From NCBI GenBank assembly GCA_041687395.1, contig JAWLCA010000006.1, positions 1 to 64,000 of the forward strand: a stretch of 64,000 nucleotides of DNA, written 5' to 3'. How positions within the stretch are numbered: the stretch's first letter is position 1; every line of letters begins with the position of its first letter. The DNA is from JAWLCA01 sp041687395. GTDB lineage: Bacteria > Pseudomonadota > Alphaproteobacteria > Rhodobacterales > Rhodobacteraceae. A model generated the notes under the pieces. That model did no database searches. It saw only the letters and a list, made by a program, of their open reading frames with translations, and was not told where the DNA came from. Shown one piece after another: positions 41,772 through 49,281 of this stretch. The position numbers were made by a program, and so were the translations under genes.

Positions 41772-44700
41772 TCAACTGCAGCCGCTGGTGCCGCCGCAGG
41801 TGTTGCACTTCAGGCAGGTGCCGTTGCGGACCAGCGTGTAGTTGCCGCATTCGCCGCAGGGGTCGCCCTCGTAGCCCTGCATCTTGGCCTTGGTGCGCAG
41901 GTCGATGCTGGCGACCACGGTTTCGGTGGCCCCCATCGTCAGCGTCGCGCCCTCGGCCCCGGCGGCCAGCGCGGTCACGCTCGCCCCACCCTGCAGCACC
42001 ACCAGTTCCTGCGGCAGACGCTTGCGCAGATAACCGGTGGAGCTGATCTGGCGCAGCACCTCCAGCCCGCGGCTGGCGGCATCGTCGGTCAGATCGCTGA
42101 CGTTGCGCTTGCCTTCCTGCTCGCCCCGGCCCAGGTCGTCGAAGGACGCACCTTCGGGCTTTACATGGGCCAGGTCGGTGCGGTCCAGGTAGCTGACCGC
42201 CAGTTCGCGGAAGATGTAGTCGAGGATCGAGGTGGCGTTCTTGATCGTCTCGTTGCCCTGCACCATGCCAGCCGGCTCGAACCGGGTGAAGGTGAAGGCA
42301 TCCACGAACTCTTCCAGCGGCACGCCGTATTGCAGGCCCACCGACACCGCGATGGCGAAGTTGTTCATCATCGCCCGGAAGCCCGCGCCTTCCTTGTGCA
42401 TGTCGATGAAGATCTCGCCCAAGCGTCCATCGGCATATTCGCCGGTGCGCAGGTAGACCTTGTGCCCGCCGACGATGGCCTTTTGCGTGTAGCCCTTGCG
42501 CCGCTCGGGCAGCTTGTCGCGGTTGGTGCGGATCACTTCGCGCACGATCACCTTCTCGATGATCTTCTCGGCCAGCACCTGCGCCTTTTCCTGTGGGGTG
42601 CCGGTGGCGAGGATTTCTTCGGCCTCCTCGTCGTCCTCGATGAGAGCCGAAGCGAGCGGCTGCGAAAGCTTGGAGCCGTCGCGGTAAAGCGCGTTGGCCT
42701 TGATGCCCAGGCTCCACGACAGCTCGTAGGCCGCCTTGCAATCCTCGATCGTGGCCGTGTTCGGCATATTGATCGTCTTGGAGATCGCGCCCGAGATGAA
42801 GGACTGCGCCGCCGCCATCATATGGATGTGGCTGTTGACCGAGAGGTAGCGCTTGCCCTTCTTGCCGCAGGCGTTGGCGCAATCGAAGACGTGGTAGTGT
42901 TCGGTCTTCAGGTGCGGCGCGCCCTCCAGCGTCATGGTCCCGCAGACGTGGTCGTTCGCTGCGTCGATTTGCGCCTTGGTGAAACCGAGGTGGCGCAGCA
43001 GGTCGAAGGTGGGATCGTTCAGCTTCTCTGCCGGGATGCCGAGCGTTCCGGTGCAGAAATCCTCGCCCAGCGTCCACTGGTTGAAGACGAAGCGGATGTC
43101 GAAGGCGGTGGGAAGGGCGGCCTCGATCCGGGCGATCTCGGCCTTGCCGAAGCCGTGACCGATCAGGGCGGTGTGGTTGATGCCCGGCGCCTGGCCCAGG
43201 CTGCCGTGCCCCTCGGCATAGGCGGTGATCTCGGCGATCTGCGATGGCATGTAGCCCAGCTTTTCCAGTGCTGCGGGGACTGACTGGTTGATGATCTTGA
43301 AGTAGCCGCCGCCGGCCAGCTTCTTGAACTTCACCAGGGCGAAGTCGGGCTCGATGCCCGTGGTGTCGCAGTCCATCACCAGTCCGATGGTGCCGGTCGG
43401 CGCGATCACGGTGGACTGGGCGTTCCGGAAGCCATGTGCCTCGCCCAGGCGCAGCGCCTCGTCCCAACTTTGCCGGGCGAGGGACACCAGCCCCTGATCC
43501 GGGCAGTTCGCGTGATCCAGCGCCACCGGGGCGACGTTGACGCTCTCATACCCGTCGGCATGGCCGTGGGCGGCGCGCCGATGGTTGCGGATCACCCGCA
43601 GCATGTGCTCGCGGTTCTTCTGATACCCGGGAAAGGAGCCGATCTCGCGTGCCATCTCGGCGCTGGTGGCGTAGGCCACGCCGGTCATGATCGCGGTCAG
43701 GGCGCCGCACAGCGCGCGGCCCTCATCGCTGTCATAGCCCAGCCCCATGTTCATCAGCAGGCCGCCGATGTTGGCATAGCCCAGGCCCAGCGTGCGGAAG
43801 TCATAGCTGCGCTGCGCGATTTCCTTGGACGGGAACTGCGCCATCAGCACGCTGATCTCCAGCGTGACGGTCCAAAGCCGCGTGGCGTGGACATAGGCCT
43901 CGGCATCGAACTTGCCGCCATTGTAGAATGTCAGCAGGTTCATCGACGCCAGGTTGCAGGCGGTGTCGTCCAGGAACATGTATTCCGAACAGGGGTTGGA
44001 GCCGCGGATCGCCCCGTCGGCAGGGCAGGGGTGCCAGGCGTTGACGGTGTCGTGGAACTGGATGCCGGGGTCGGCGCAGGCCCAGGCCGCCTGCCCCACC
44101 TGCTCCCACAGATCGCGGGCCTTGATGGTCTTGGACACCTTGCCGTCGGTGCGGCGCAGCAGCTCCCAATCGGCATCGTCGCGCACGGCCTTCAGGAAGG
44201 CGTCGGTCACACGGACCGAGTTGTTGGAGTTCTGACCCGAGACGCTGGCGTAGGCTTCGGAATCCCAGTCGGTATCATAGGTCGGAAACTCGATGCTGCT
44301 GTAGCCCTGGCGGGCGTATTGCAGAACGCGGTTGATGTAGGTTTCCGGGATAGCGGATTTCTTGGCGTTGCGGATCGCGGCCTTCAGGGCGGCGTTCCTG
44401 GCAGGGTCGGTCGCATCCGCGACGGTGCCGTCCCACTGGCCGATGGCGGCAAAGATCTCGTTCAGCTTCGCCTCATGCATCTTCGATCCGGCGACGAGGC
44501 TCGCGACCTTCTGCTCCTCGATGACCTTCCAGTTTATGAACGCCTCGATGTCGGGGTGATCCATGTCGCAGATCACCATCTTGGCCGCGCGGCGCGTGGT
44601 GCCGCCCGACTTGATGGCGCCCGCCGCGCGGTCACCGATCTTCAGGAAGCCCATGAGACCCGAGGATTTGCCGCCGCCCGAGAGCTTCTCGCCCTCTCCC

Positions 44701-45416
44701 CGCAGCGACGAGAAGTTGGTCCCGGTACCCGAGCCGTACTTGAACAGCCGCGCCTCACGCACCCACAGGTCCATGATGCCGCCCTCGTTCACCAGATCGT
44801 CCGACACCGACTGGATGAAGCAGGCATGCGGCTGGGGATGCTCATACGCGCTGTCGGATTTCACCAGCTTGCCGGTCTTGTAGTCGACGTAGAAGTGGCC
44901 CTGGCTGGGGCCGTCGATGCCATAGGCCCAGTGCAGCCCGGTGTTGAACCACTGGGGCGAGTTGGGCGCGGCCATCTGGCGGGCCAGCATGAAGCGCATC
45001 TCGTCGAAATAGGCCTGCGCGTCGGATTCGGCCGAGAAGTAGCCACCCTTCCATCCCCAGTAGGCCCAGGCGCCGGCCAGACGGTCGAAGACCTGCCGCG
45101 CGCTGGTCTCGCCCACGAAGCGCTCGCCCTCGGGCAGATCGGCGAGCGCCGTCTCGTCCGGGACCGACCGCCACAGGAATTCGGGCACGCCCTTTTCACG
45201 GACGCGCTTCAGCCGCGCCGGCACGCCGGCCTTGCGGAAATACTTCTGTGCGATGACGTCGGACGCGACCTGGGACCAGCCCTGCGGCACCTCGACCGAA
45301 TCGTTGTGGAAGACGACCGTGCCGTCGGGATTGCGAATTTCGGACACCGTGGTGGTGAACTTGATGCTCGCGTAGGCGTCCTTGCCCGCCTTGGTGAATT
45401 TCCGTTCGATCTTCAT
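41772..45416 (-). CDS. nrdJ: Vitamin B12-dependent (class II) ribonucleotide reductase
   Basis: Reduces ribonucleotides to deoxyribonucleotides using adenosylcobalamin as radical source. A single 1214-residue polypeptide, the length of large class II NrdJ. Recognisable blocks include RQMAAPNSPQWFNTGLHWAYG, SSLRGEGEKLSGGGKSSG, GAIRGSNPCSEYMFLDDTACNLASMNLL (radical-site Cys region) and VIAPTGTIGLVMDCDTTGIEP. The C-terminus carries a zinc-ribbon-like Cys array (DPCGECGNYTLVRNGTC and CLKCNTCGG). The start at ATG 45416 is the first in frame. A long leader with several hairpins precedes it. No NrdAB or NrdEF genes are in the window. Confidence 0.97.
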   Translation of the reverse strand: MKIERKFTKAGKDAYASIKFTTTVSEIRNPDGTVVFHNDSVEVPQGWSQVASDVIAQKYFRKAGVPARLKRVREKGVPEFLWRSVPDETALADLPEGERFVGETSARQVFDRLAGAWAYWGWKGGYFSAESDAQAYFDEMRFMLARQMAAPNSPQWFNTGLHWAYGIDGPSQGHFYVDYKTGKLVKSDSAYEHPQPHACFIQSVSDDLVNEGGIMDLWVREARLFKYGSGTGTNFSSLRGEGEKLSGGGKSSGLMGFLKIGDRAAGAIKSGGTTRRAAKMVICDMDHPDIEAFINWKVIEEQKVASLVAGSKMHEAKLNEIFAAIGQWDGTVADATDPARNAALKAAIRNAKKSAIPETYINRVLQYARQGYSSIEFPTYDTDWDSEAYASVSGQNSNNSVRVTDAFLKAVRDDADWELLRRTDGKVSKTIKARDLWEQVGQAAWACADPGIQFHDTVNAWHPCPADGAIRGSNPCSEYMFLDDTACNLASMNLLTFYNGGKFDAEAYVHATRLWTVTLEISVLMAQFPSKEIAQRSYDFRTLGLGYANIGGLLMNMGLGYDSDEGRALCGALTAIMTGVAYATSAEMAREIGSFPGYQKNREHMLRVIRNHRRAAHGHADGYESVNVAPVALDHANCPDQGLVSLARQSWDEALRLGEAHGFRNAQSTVIAPTGTIGLVMDCDTTGIEPDFALVKFKKLAGGGYFKIINQSVPAALEKLGYMPSQIAEITAYAEGHGSLGQAPGINHTALIGHGFGKAEIARIEAALPTAFDIRFVFNQWTLGEDFCTGTLGIPAEKLNDPTFDLLRHLGFTKAQIDAANDHVCGTMTLEGAPHLKTEHYHVFDCANACGKKGKRYLSVNSHIHMMAAAQSFISGAISKTINMPNTATIEDCKAAYELSWSLGIKANALYRDGSKLSQPLASALIEDDEEAEEILATGTPQEKAQVLAEKIIEKVIVREVIRTNRDKLPERRKGYTQKAIVGGHKVYLRTGEYADGRLGEIFIDMHKEGAGFRAMMNNFAIAVSVGLQYGVPLEEFVDAFTFTRFEPAGMVQGNETIKNATSILDYIFRELAVSYLDRTDLAHVKPEGASFDDLGRGEQEGKRNVSDLTDDAASRGLEVLRQISSTGYLRKRLPQELVVLQGGASVTALAAGAEGATLTMGATETVVASIDLRTKAKMQGYEGDPCGECGNYTLVRNGTCLKCNTCGGTSGCS

Positions 45417-45600
45417 CGCGTCTGCCCCATCGTTACGGTCGCCTTTGCTGCGACCTTGATCCGTTGACCTCTGGCCGCCGCGGCGACCCCTTGCGGGACA
45501 GGGGCAATGCTTTGCCGCGCCGGCGCCAGCGCCGGGCGGGTCCCGCCTTTTGGCGGGCTCTGGCTCTCGATTGCGTTCCGTGTCCCTGCTGGGTTTCGCT
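45417..45600 (-). promoter_or_regulatory. Hairpin-rich 5' leader of nrdJ
   Basis: Read on the nrdJ strand, this segment contains successive stems: CCCGCC-AAAA-GGCGGG (45542-45557), CCGGCGC-TG-GCGCCGG (about 45521-45536), GGCAA-AGCA-TTGCC (about 45503-45516) and CCC-GCAA-GGG. They are packed with few bases between them, about 75-140 bases before the ATG. A regulatory leader is plausible. I do not find the conserved B12-box of a cobalamin riboswitch. Confidence 0.45.
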
Positions 45601-45602
45601 AC

Positions 45603-45636
45603 ATCTTGTGTGTTGTGACCCTAGCCCACACAATCT
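45603..45636. promoter_or_regulatory. Possible NrdR half-boxes upstream of nrdJ
   Basis: ATCTTGTGT (45603-45611) matches the right half and ACACAATCT (45628-45636) the left half of the NrdR box consensus (acaCwAtATaTwGtgt). Neither box is complete, so this is tentative. Confidence 0.3.
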
Positions 45637-45828
45637 GACGTATGTGAGGCCAAAGGGTCAACGGAAAAATTTGTCAAATTGGCGGATTTTTCGGTTGACC
45701 AGACAGCACACGCTATGGTTGTGTCCGCGCCGCGCAGCGGTCCTGAGTCGCCTGCGCCTCTGGCCCCCTCTGCAAAATTCCTGCAAGGATCGGCGCCTAG
45801 TCAAGCCGGGGATAACAGGGGGGAAGCC

Positions 45829-46971
45829 ATGGATTTCGCGCTGAGCGAGGAACAACAGGCGATTTTCGACATGGCGCAGGCGTTCGGCGCCGAACAGATC
45901 GCCCCCAACGCGCGCACCTGGGAAGCCGAGGGATCGATTCCCCGCGACCTCTGGCCAAAGCTTGCAGCGTTGGGATTCGGTGGGCTCTATGTCAGCGAAG
46001 ACGCGGGCGGATCGGGTCTGACGCGACTGGATGCGACGCTGGTGTTCGAGGCGTTGAGCCAGTCCTGCGCCTCGGTTGCGGCATTTTTGTCGATCCACAA
46101 CATGTGCGCCGCGATGATCGACCGCTTCGGCACCGACGGCCAGAAGGACCGATTCCTTTCCCCCGCCCTTACCATGGACAAGGTGCTGTCCTACTGCCTG
46201 ACGGAACCCGGCTCCGGCTCGGACGCGGCGGCGCTCAAGACTTGGGCCGAGCGCACGAACGAGGGCTGGCGGCTGAACGGCACCAAGGCTTTCATCTCGG
46301 GCGGTGGCTATTCGGATGCCTACATCTGCATGGTCCGCACGGGGGGCGACGGGCCGCGCGGCATCTCGGCCGTGATCGTGGAGGACGGCACACCGGGCCT
46401 GTCCTTTGGCGGGCTGGAGGACAAGATGGGCTGGCGCTCGCAGCCCACGCGGCAGGTGCAGTTCGACGACTGCGCGATCCCGGCCGACAACCTGCTGGGG
46501 GAAGAGGGCGTGGGCTTCCGCTACGCGATGATGGGGCTGGACGGCGGGCGGCTGAACATCGCGGCCTGTTCCCTTGGCGGGGCGCAGGCCGCGTTGGACG
46601 CGACTCTGGCCTACATGGGCGAGCGCAAGGCGTTCGGCCAGACCATCGACCAGTTCCAGGGGCTGCAGTTCCGCCTCGCAGACTTGGAGATCGAATTGCA
46701 AGCCGCGCGCACCTTCCTGCGGCAGGCGGCATGGAAGCTGGATCAGGGCGCGCCCGACGCCACCAAGTTCTGCGCCATGGCCAAGAAATTCGTGACCGAG
46801 GCTGGCAGCCGCGTCGCCGACCAGTGCCTGCAGCTGCACGGCGGCTACGGCTACCTGGCCGATTACGGGATCGAAAAGATCGTGCGCGACCTGCGCGTGC
46901 ACCAGATCCTCGAAGGCACGAACGAGATCATGCGCCTGATCACCGCCCGTCACCTGCTGGCCGCGCGATGA
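45829..46971 (+). CDS. Acyl-CoA dehydrogenase, isobutyryl-CoA type
   Basis: A 380-residue FAD enzyme, with the next two genes completing the lower valine pathway. It dehydrogenates isobutyryl-CoA to methacrylyl-CoA. Signatures: YCLTEPGSGSDAAALKT (FAD/substrate), the GGYSDAYICMVRTG strand, QCLQLHGGYGYLADYGIEKIVRDLRVHQILEGTNEIMR (ACAD signature 2). In isobutyryl-CoA dehydrogenases the catalytic Glu is the one in ILEGTNE. ATG 45829 with GGGGGGAAGCC gives the typical MDFALSEEQ start. An in-frame extension upstream is not conserved-looking. The stop overlaps the next ATG (ATGA). Confidence 0.93.
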   Translation: MDFALSEEQQAIFDMAQAFGAEQIAPNARTWEAEGSIPRDLWPKLAALGFGGLYVSEDAGGSGLTRLDATLVFEALSQSCASVAAFLSIHNMCAAMIDRFGTDGQKDRFLSPALTMDKVLSYCLTEPGSGSDAAALKTWAERTNEGWRLNGTKAFISGGGYSDAYICMVRTGGDGPRGISAVIVEDGTPGLSFGGLEDKMGWRSQPTRQVQFDDCAIPADNLLGEEGVGFRYAMMGLDGGRLNIAACSLGGAQAALDATLAYMGERKAFGQTIDQFQGLQFRLADLEIELQAARTFLRQAAWKLDQGAPDATKFCAMAKKFVTEAGSRVADQCLQLHGGYGYLADYGIEKIVRDLRVHQILEGTNEIMRLITARHLLAAR

Positions 46972-47978
46972 GCGACGTCGACATCCGCATCGAAGGCCGC
47001 GCAGGGCGCATCACCCTGACGCGGCCCAAGGCGTTGAACGCGCTGACCTACGAGATGTGTCTGGCCGTTAATGCCGCACTGGATGCCTGGGCGGACGACC
47101 AAGCCGTCGATCTGGTGCTCATCGACGCCGAGGGTCGCGCCTTCTGCGCCGGCGGCGACATTGCCGAGATGTATGCCACCGGCACGCGCGGCGATTTCGA
47201 TTATGGCCGCCAGTTCTGGCGCGACGAATATCGGATGAACGCCCGGATCTCTGACTACGCCAAGCCGATCGTGGCGCTCATGCAGGGCTACACGATGGGG
47301 GGCGGCGTCGGCCTTGGCTGCCACGCCAGCCACCGCGTCGTGGGCCAGACCAGCCGCATCGCCATGCCGGAATGTTCCATCGGCCTTGTTCCGGACGTGG
47401 GCGGCAGCTGGATCCTGCGCCGTGCGCCCGGGGCCTACGGCATCTGGGCCGGGCTGACCGGCGCGCGCCTGGGCCCGGCCGAGGCCATCGCGATGGGCTT
47501 TGCCGGCACATTCCTGCCCGAGGACGACTGGCCCGCGCTGACCCGCGCACTGGTGGCAGGCGACCTGACTGCCTTGCCCGCCACCACGCCGTCCGACCCT
47601 GCCCTGCCCGATCCTGACGCGATCACCGCAGCCTTCGACCATGCCGACCTGCATTCGGTGCGCCGCGCGCTGGACGAGGCGACCGGCGACTGGGCCGAAG
47701 ACGCGCGCAAGGCGATGGCCTACAACAGCCCACTGTCGATGGCCTGCGCGCTGGCGATGCAGCATCAGCTTGCCCCCGACGCCACGATCCGCGACGCGCT
47801 GCGGCTGGAATACCGCGCCACCTCGCGCTCGGCCGAAAAGGGCGATTTCCTGGAAGGGATCCGCGCCCGGATCATCGACCGCGACAATCGACCCGGCTGG
47901 CGCCCCTATGCGCCGGGCGACGAAGCCGCGATGCTGGCCCCGCTCGGCCCCGACGAACTGACATTCACGGAGGACTGA
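46968..47978 (+). CDS. Enoyl-CoA hydratase/isomerase family, 3-hydroxyisobutyryl-CoA hydrolase
   Basis: A 336-residue crotonase-fold protein of HIBCH length. The oxyanion-hole motif is RAFCAGGDIAEMY. MQGYTMGGGVGLGCHASHRVV and AMPECSIGLVPDVGGSWILRR carry the Glu/Asp pattern of 3-hydroxyisobutyryl-CoA hydrolases rather than simple hydratases. The C-terminal SVRRALDEATGDWAEDARKAM region is also HIBCH-like. It frees 3-hydroxyisobutyrate, the substrate of the next gene product. ATGA overlap with the dehydrogenase upstream; 1 base before the mmsB ATG. Confidence 0.9.
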   Translation: MSDVDIRIEGRAGRITLTRPKALNALTYEMCLAVNAALDAWADDQAVDLVLIDAEGRAFCAGGDIAEMYATGTRGDFDYGRQFWRDEYRMNARISDYAKPIVALMQGYTMGGGVGLGCHASHRVVGQTSRIAMPECSIGLVPDVGGSWILRRAPGAYGIWAGLTGARLGPAEAIAMGFAGTFLPEDDWPALTRALVAGDLTALPATTPSDPALPDPDAITAAFDHADLHSVRRALDEATGDWAEDARKAMAYNSPLSMACALAMQHQLAPDATIRDALRLEYRATSRSAEKGDFLEGIRARIIDRDNRPGWRPYAPGDEAAMLAPLGPDELTFTED

Positions 47979-47979
47979 C

Positions 47980-48852
47980 ATGAACATCGCTTTCATCGGC
48001 CTGGGCAACATGGGCGCGCCCATGGCCCTGAACCTGATCGCTGCCGGGCACCGCGTCACCGGCTTCGACACCACCGCCCCGATGCCCGAGGGCGTGGCGC
48101 AGGCCGACAGCGCGGCCGCCGCCGCAGCGGGGGCAAACGTGGTCATCACCATGCTGCCGAACGGAGAGATTCTGCGCGCCGTCGCCGATCAGGTGATCCC
48201 GGCGATGACCAAGGGCGCGGTGCTCTGCGATTGCTCCACCGTCGATGTGGACAGCGCGCGGGCGGTTGCCGAGCATGCCGCGGCGGCCGGCTGCATGGCG
48301 CTGGACGCCCCCGTGTCTGGCGGCGTCGGTGGCGCTGCAGCCGGCACCCTGACCTTCATGGTCGGCGGGCCGGATCAGGCTTTCGCGATCGTGCAGCCGC
48401 TGTTCGACGTGATGGGCCAGAAGGCGGTGCACTGCGGCGGGGCCGGCGCCGGTCAGGCCGCCAAGATCTGCAACAACATGATCCTGGGCGCGACGATGAT
48501 CGTCACCTGCGAGGCCTTTGCGCTGGCAGACAAACTTGGCCTCGACCGGCAGAAGATGTTCGACGTGGTGAGCACCTCGTCCGGCTATTCCTGGTCGATG
48601 AACGCCTATTGCCCCGCCCCGGGTGTGGGCCCGCAGTCACCGGCCGACAACGGCTACAAGCCCGGTTTCGCCGCGGAACTGATGCTGAAGGACCTGCGCC
48701 TGTCGCAACAGGCAGCCGAGAGTGCCGATGCCGACACGCCGACGGGCGCGCTCGCGGCCGAGCTTTACCGCCGTTTTGTCGAAGACGAGGACGGCCGCGG
48801 CCGCGACTTCTCGGCGATGCTGCCGCGCTTCGAGAAACGCGGGCGGGGTTGA
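47980..48852 (+). CDS. mmsB: 3-hydroxyisobutyrate dehydrogenase
   Basis: Oxidises 3-hydroxyisobutyrate to methylmalonate semialdehyde with NAD+. The 290-residue beta-hydroxyacid dehydrogenase has the N-terminal signature FIGLGNMGAPMALNL, the substrate loop DAPVSGGVGGAAAGTLTFMVGG, the catalytic Lys in GAGQAAKICNNMILG and a C-terminal KPGFAAELMLKDLRLS motif. GGAGGACTGAC precedes the ATG. It completes the valine segment; the semialdehyde dehydrogenase (mmsA) is not in this window. Confidence 0.95.
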   Translation: MNIAFIGLGNMGAPMALNLIAAGHRVTGFDTTAPMPEGVAQADSAAAAAAGANVVITMLPNGEILRAVADQVIPAMTKGAVLCDCSTVDVDSARAVAEHAAAAGCMALDAPVSGGVGGAAAGTLTFMVGGPDQAFAIVQPLFDVMGQKAVHCGGAGAGQAAKICNNMILGATMIVTCEAFALADKLGLDRQKMFDVVSTSSGYSWSMNAYCPAPGVGPQSPADNGYKPGFAAELMLKDLRLSQQAAESADADTPTGALAAELYRRFVEDEDGRGRDFSAMLPRFEKRGRG

Positions 48853-48923
48853 TTCAGATCATGTGCGACTCAGCGACCGAATTGCTAATCTGAATTTACA
48901 AACACACTTTTTGGGGGAACGCG

Positions 48924-49124
48924 ATGTTCGAGAAGAATATGGGCCAGACCGACCGCGCGATCCGCGCCGTCGTTGGGGCGATCTTGGTGATCGCCTATTT
49001 CATGGTGGCCGGAAGCTGGAGTTGGCTGTTGCTTGTCATCGGTCTCGTGCTGCTCGCCACCGCCGCGCTGGGTACATGCCCGCCCTACTCTCTGCTGGGT
49101 ATCAATACCGGCGCAAAGCGCTAG
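48924..49124 (+). CDS. Small DUF2892 (YgaP-type) inner-membrane protein
   Basis: 66 residues with two hydrophobic helices (about 14-31 and 34-50). The family pattern NMGQTDRAIRAVVGAILV is at the N-terminus, and a GTCPPYSLLGINT motif with one conserved Cys follows the second helix. This is the stand-alone form of the YgaP membrane domain, often linked to sulfide/rhodanese proteins, though none is adjacent. TTGGGGGAA precedes the ATG. A strong terminator follows. Confidence 0.9.
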   Translation: MFEKNMGQTDRAIRAVVGAILVIAYFMVAGSWSWLLLVIGLVLLATAALGTCPPYSLLGINTGAKR

Positions 49125-49145
49125 GCGCACAGCCCGATAACCCAC

Positions 49146-49171
49146 GAAAGCCCCCGCTCGCGGGGGCTTTC
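49146..49171 (+). terminator. Rho-independent terminator after the DUF2892 gene
   Basis: GAAAGCCCCCG (49146-49156) and CGGGGGCTTTC (49161-49171) form a perfect 11-bp stem with a CTCG loop, followed by TCTTGTTTG. It may also serve uvrA from the other side. Confidence 0.85.
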
Positions 49172-49220
49172 TCTTGTTTGGCGTCCATGGTGAGTGGGGC
49201 GGCTCTCCGCCGACGACCAA

Positions 49221-49278
49221 GTGCAACATATGCACGTGGTATGCACGCCGGCTGCACGTGTACCATACGCGGATGCAC
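49221..49278. repeat. Phased TGCAC repeat array
   Basis: TGCAC starts at 49231, 49242, 49253 and 49274, spacings of 11, 11 and 21 bases, close to whole helical turns. The first copy is also the right arm of GTGCA-ACATA-TGCAC (49221-49235). The array lies between converging genes, just past the uvrA stop. Confidence 0.5.
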
Positions 49279-49281
49279 ACG

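Noticed and set aside
41641..43467. 608-codon frame on the nrdJ strand in another phase
   Set aside because: Arg/Gly-rich out-of-phase translation of nrdJ without recognisable domains.
43434..45467. 677-codon open frame antisense to nrdJ
   Set aside because: Shadow of a GC-rich gene. Its composition is rich in Arg/Gly/His with no family motif, and nrdJ is unmistakable on the other strand.
45417..45660. Cobalamin riboswitch upstream of nrdJ
   Set aside because: An AGCCAGAGCCCGCC stretch resembles part of the B12 box, but the full conserved box and upstream core elements are missing.
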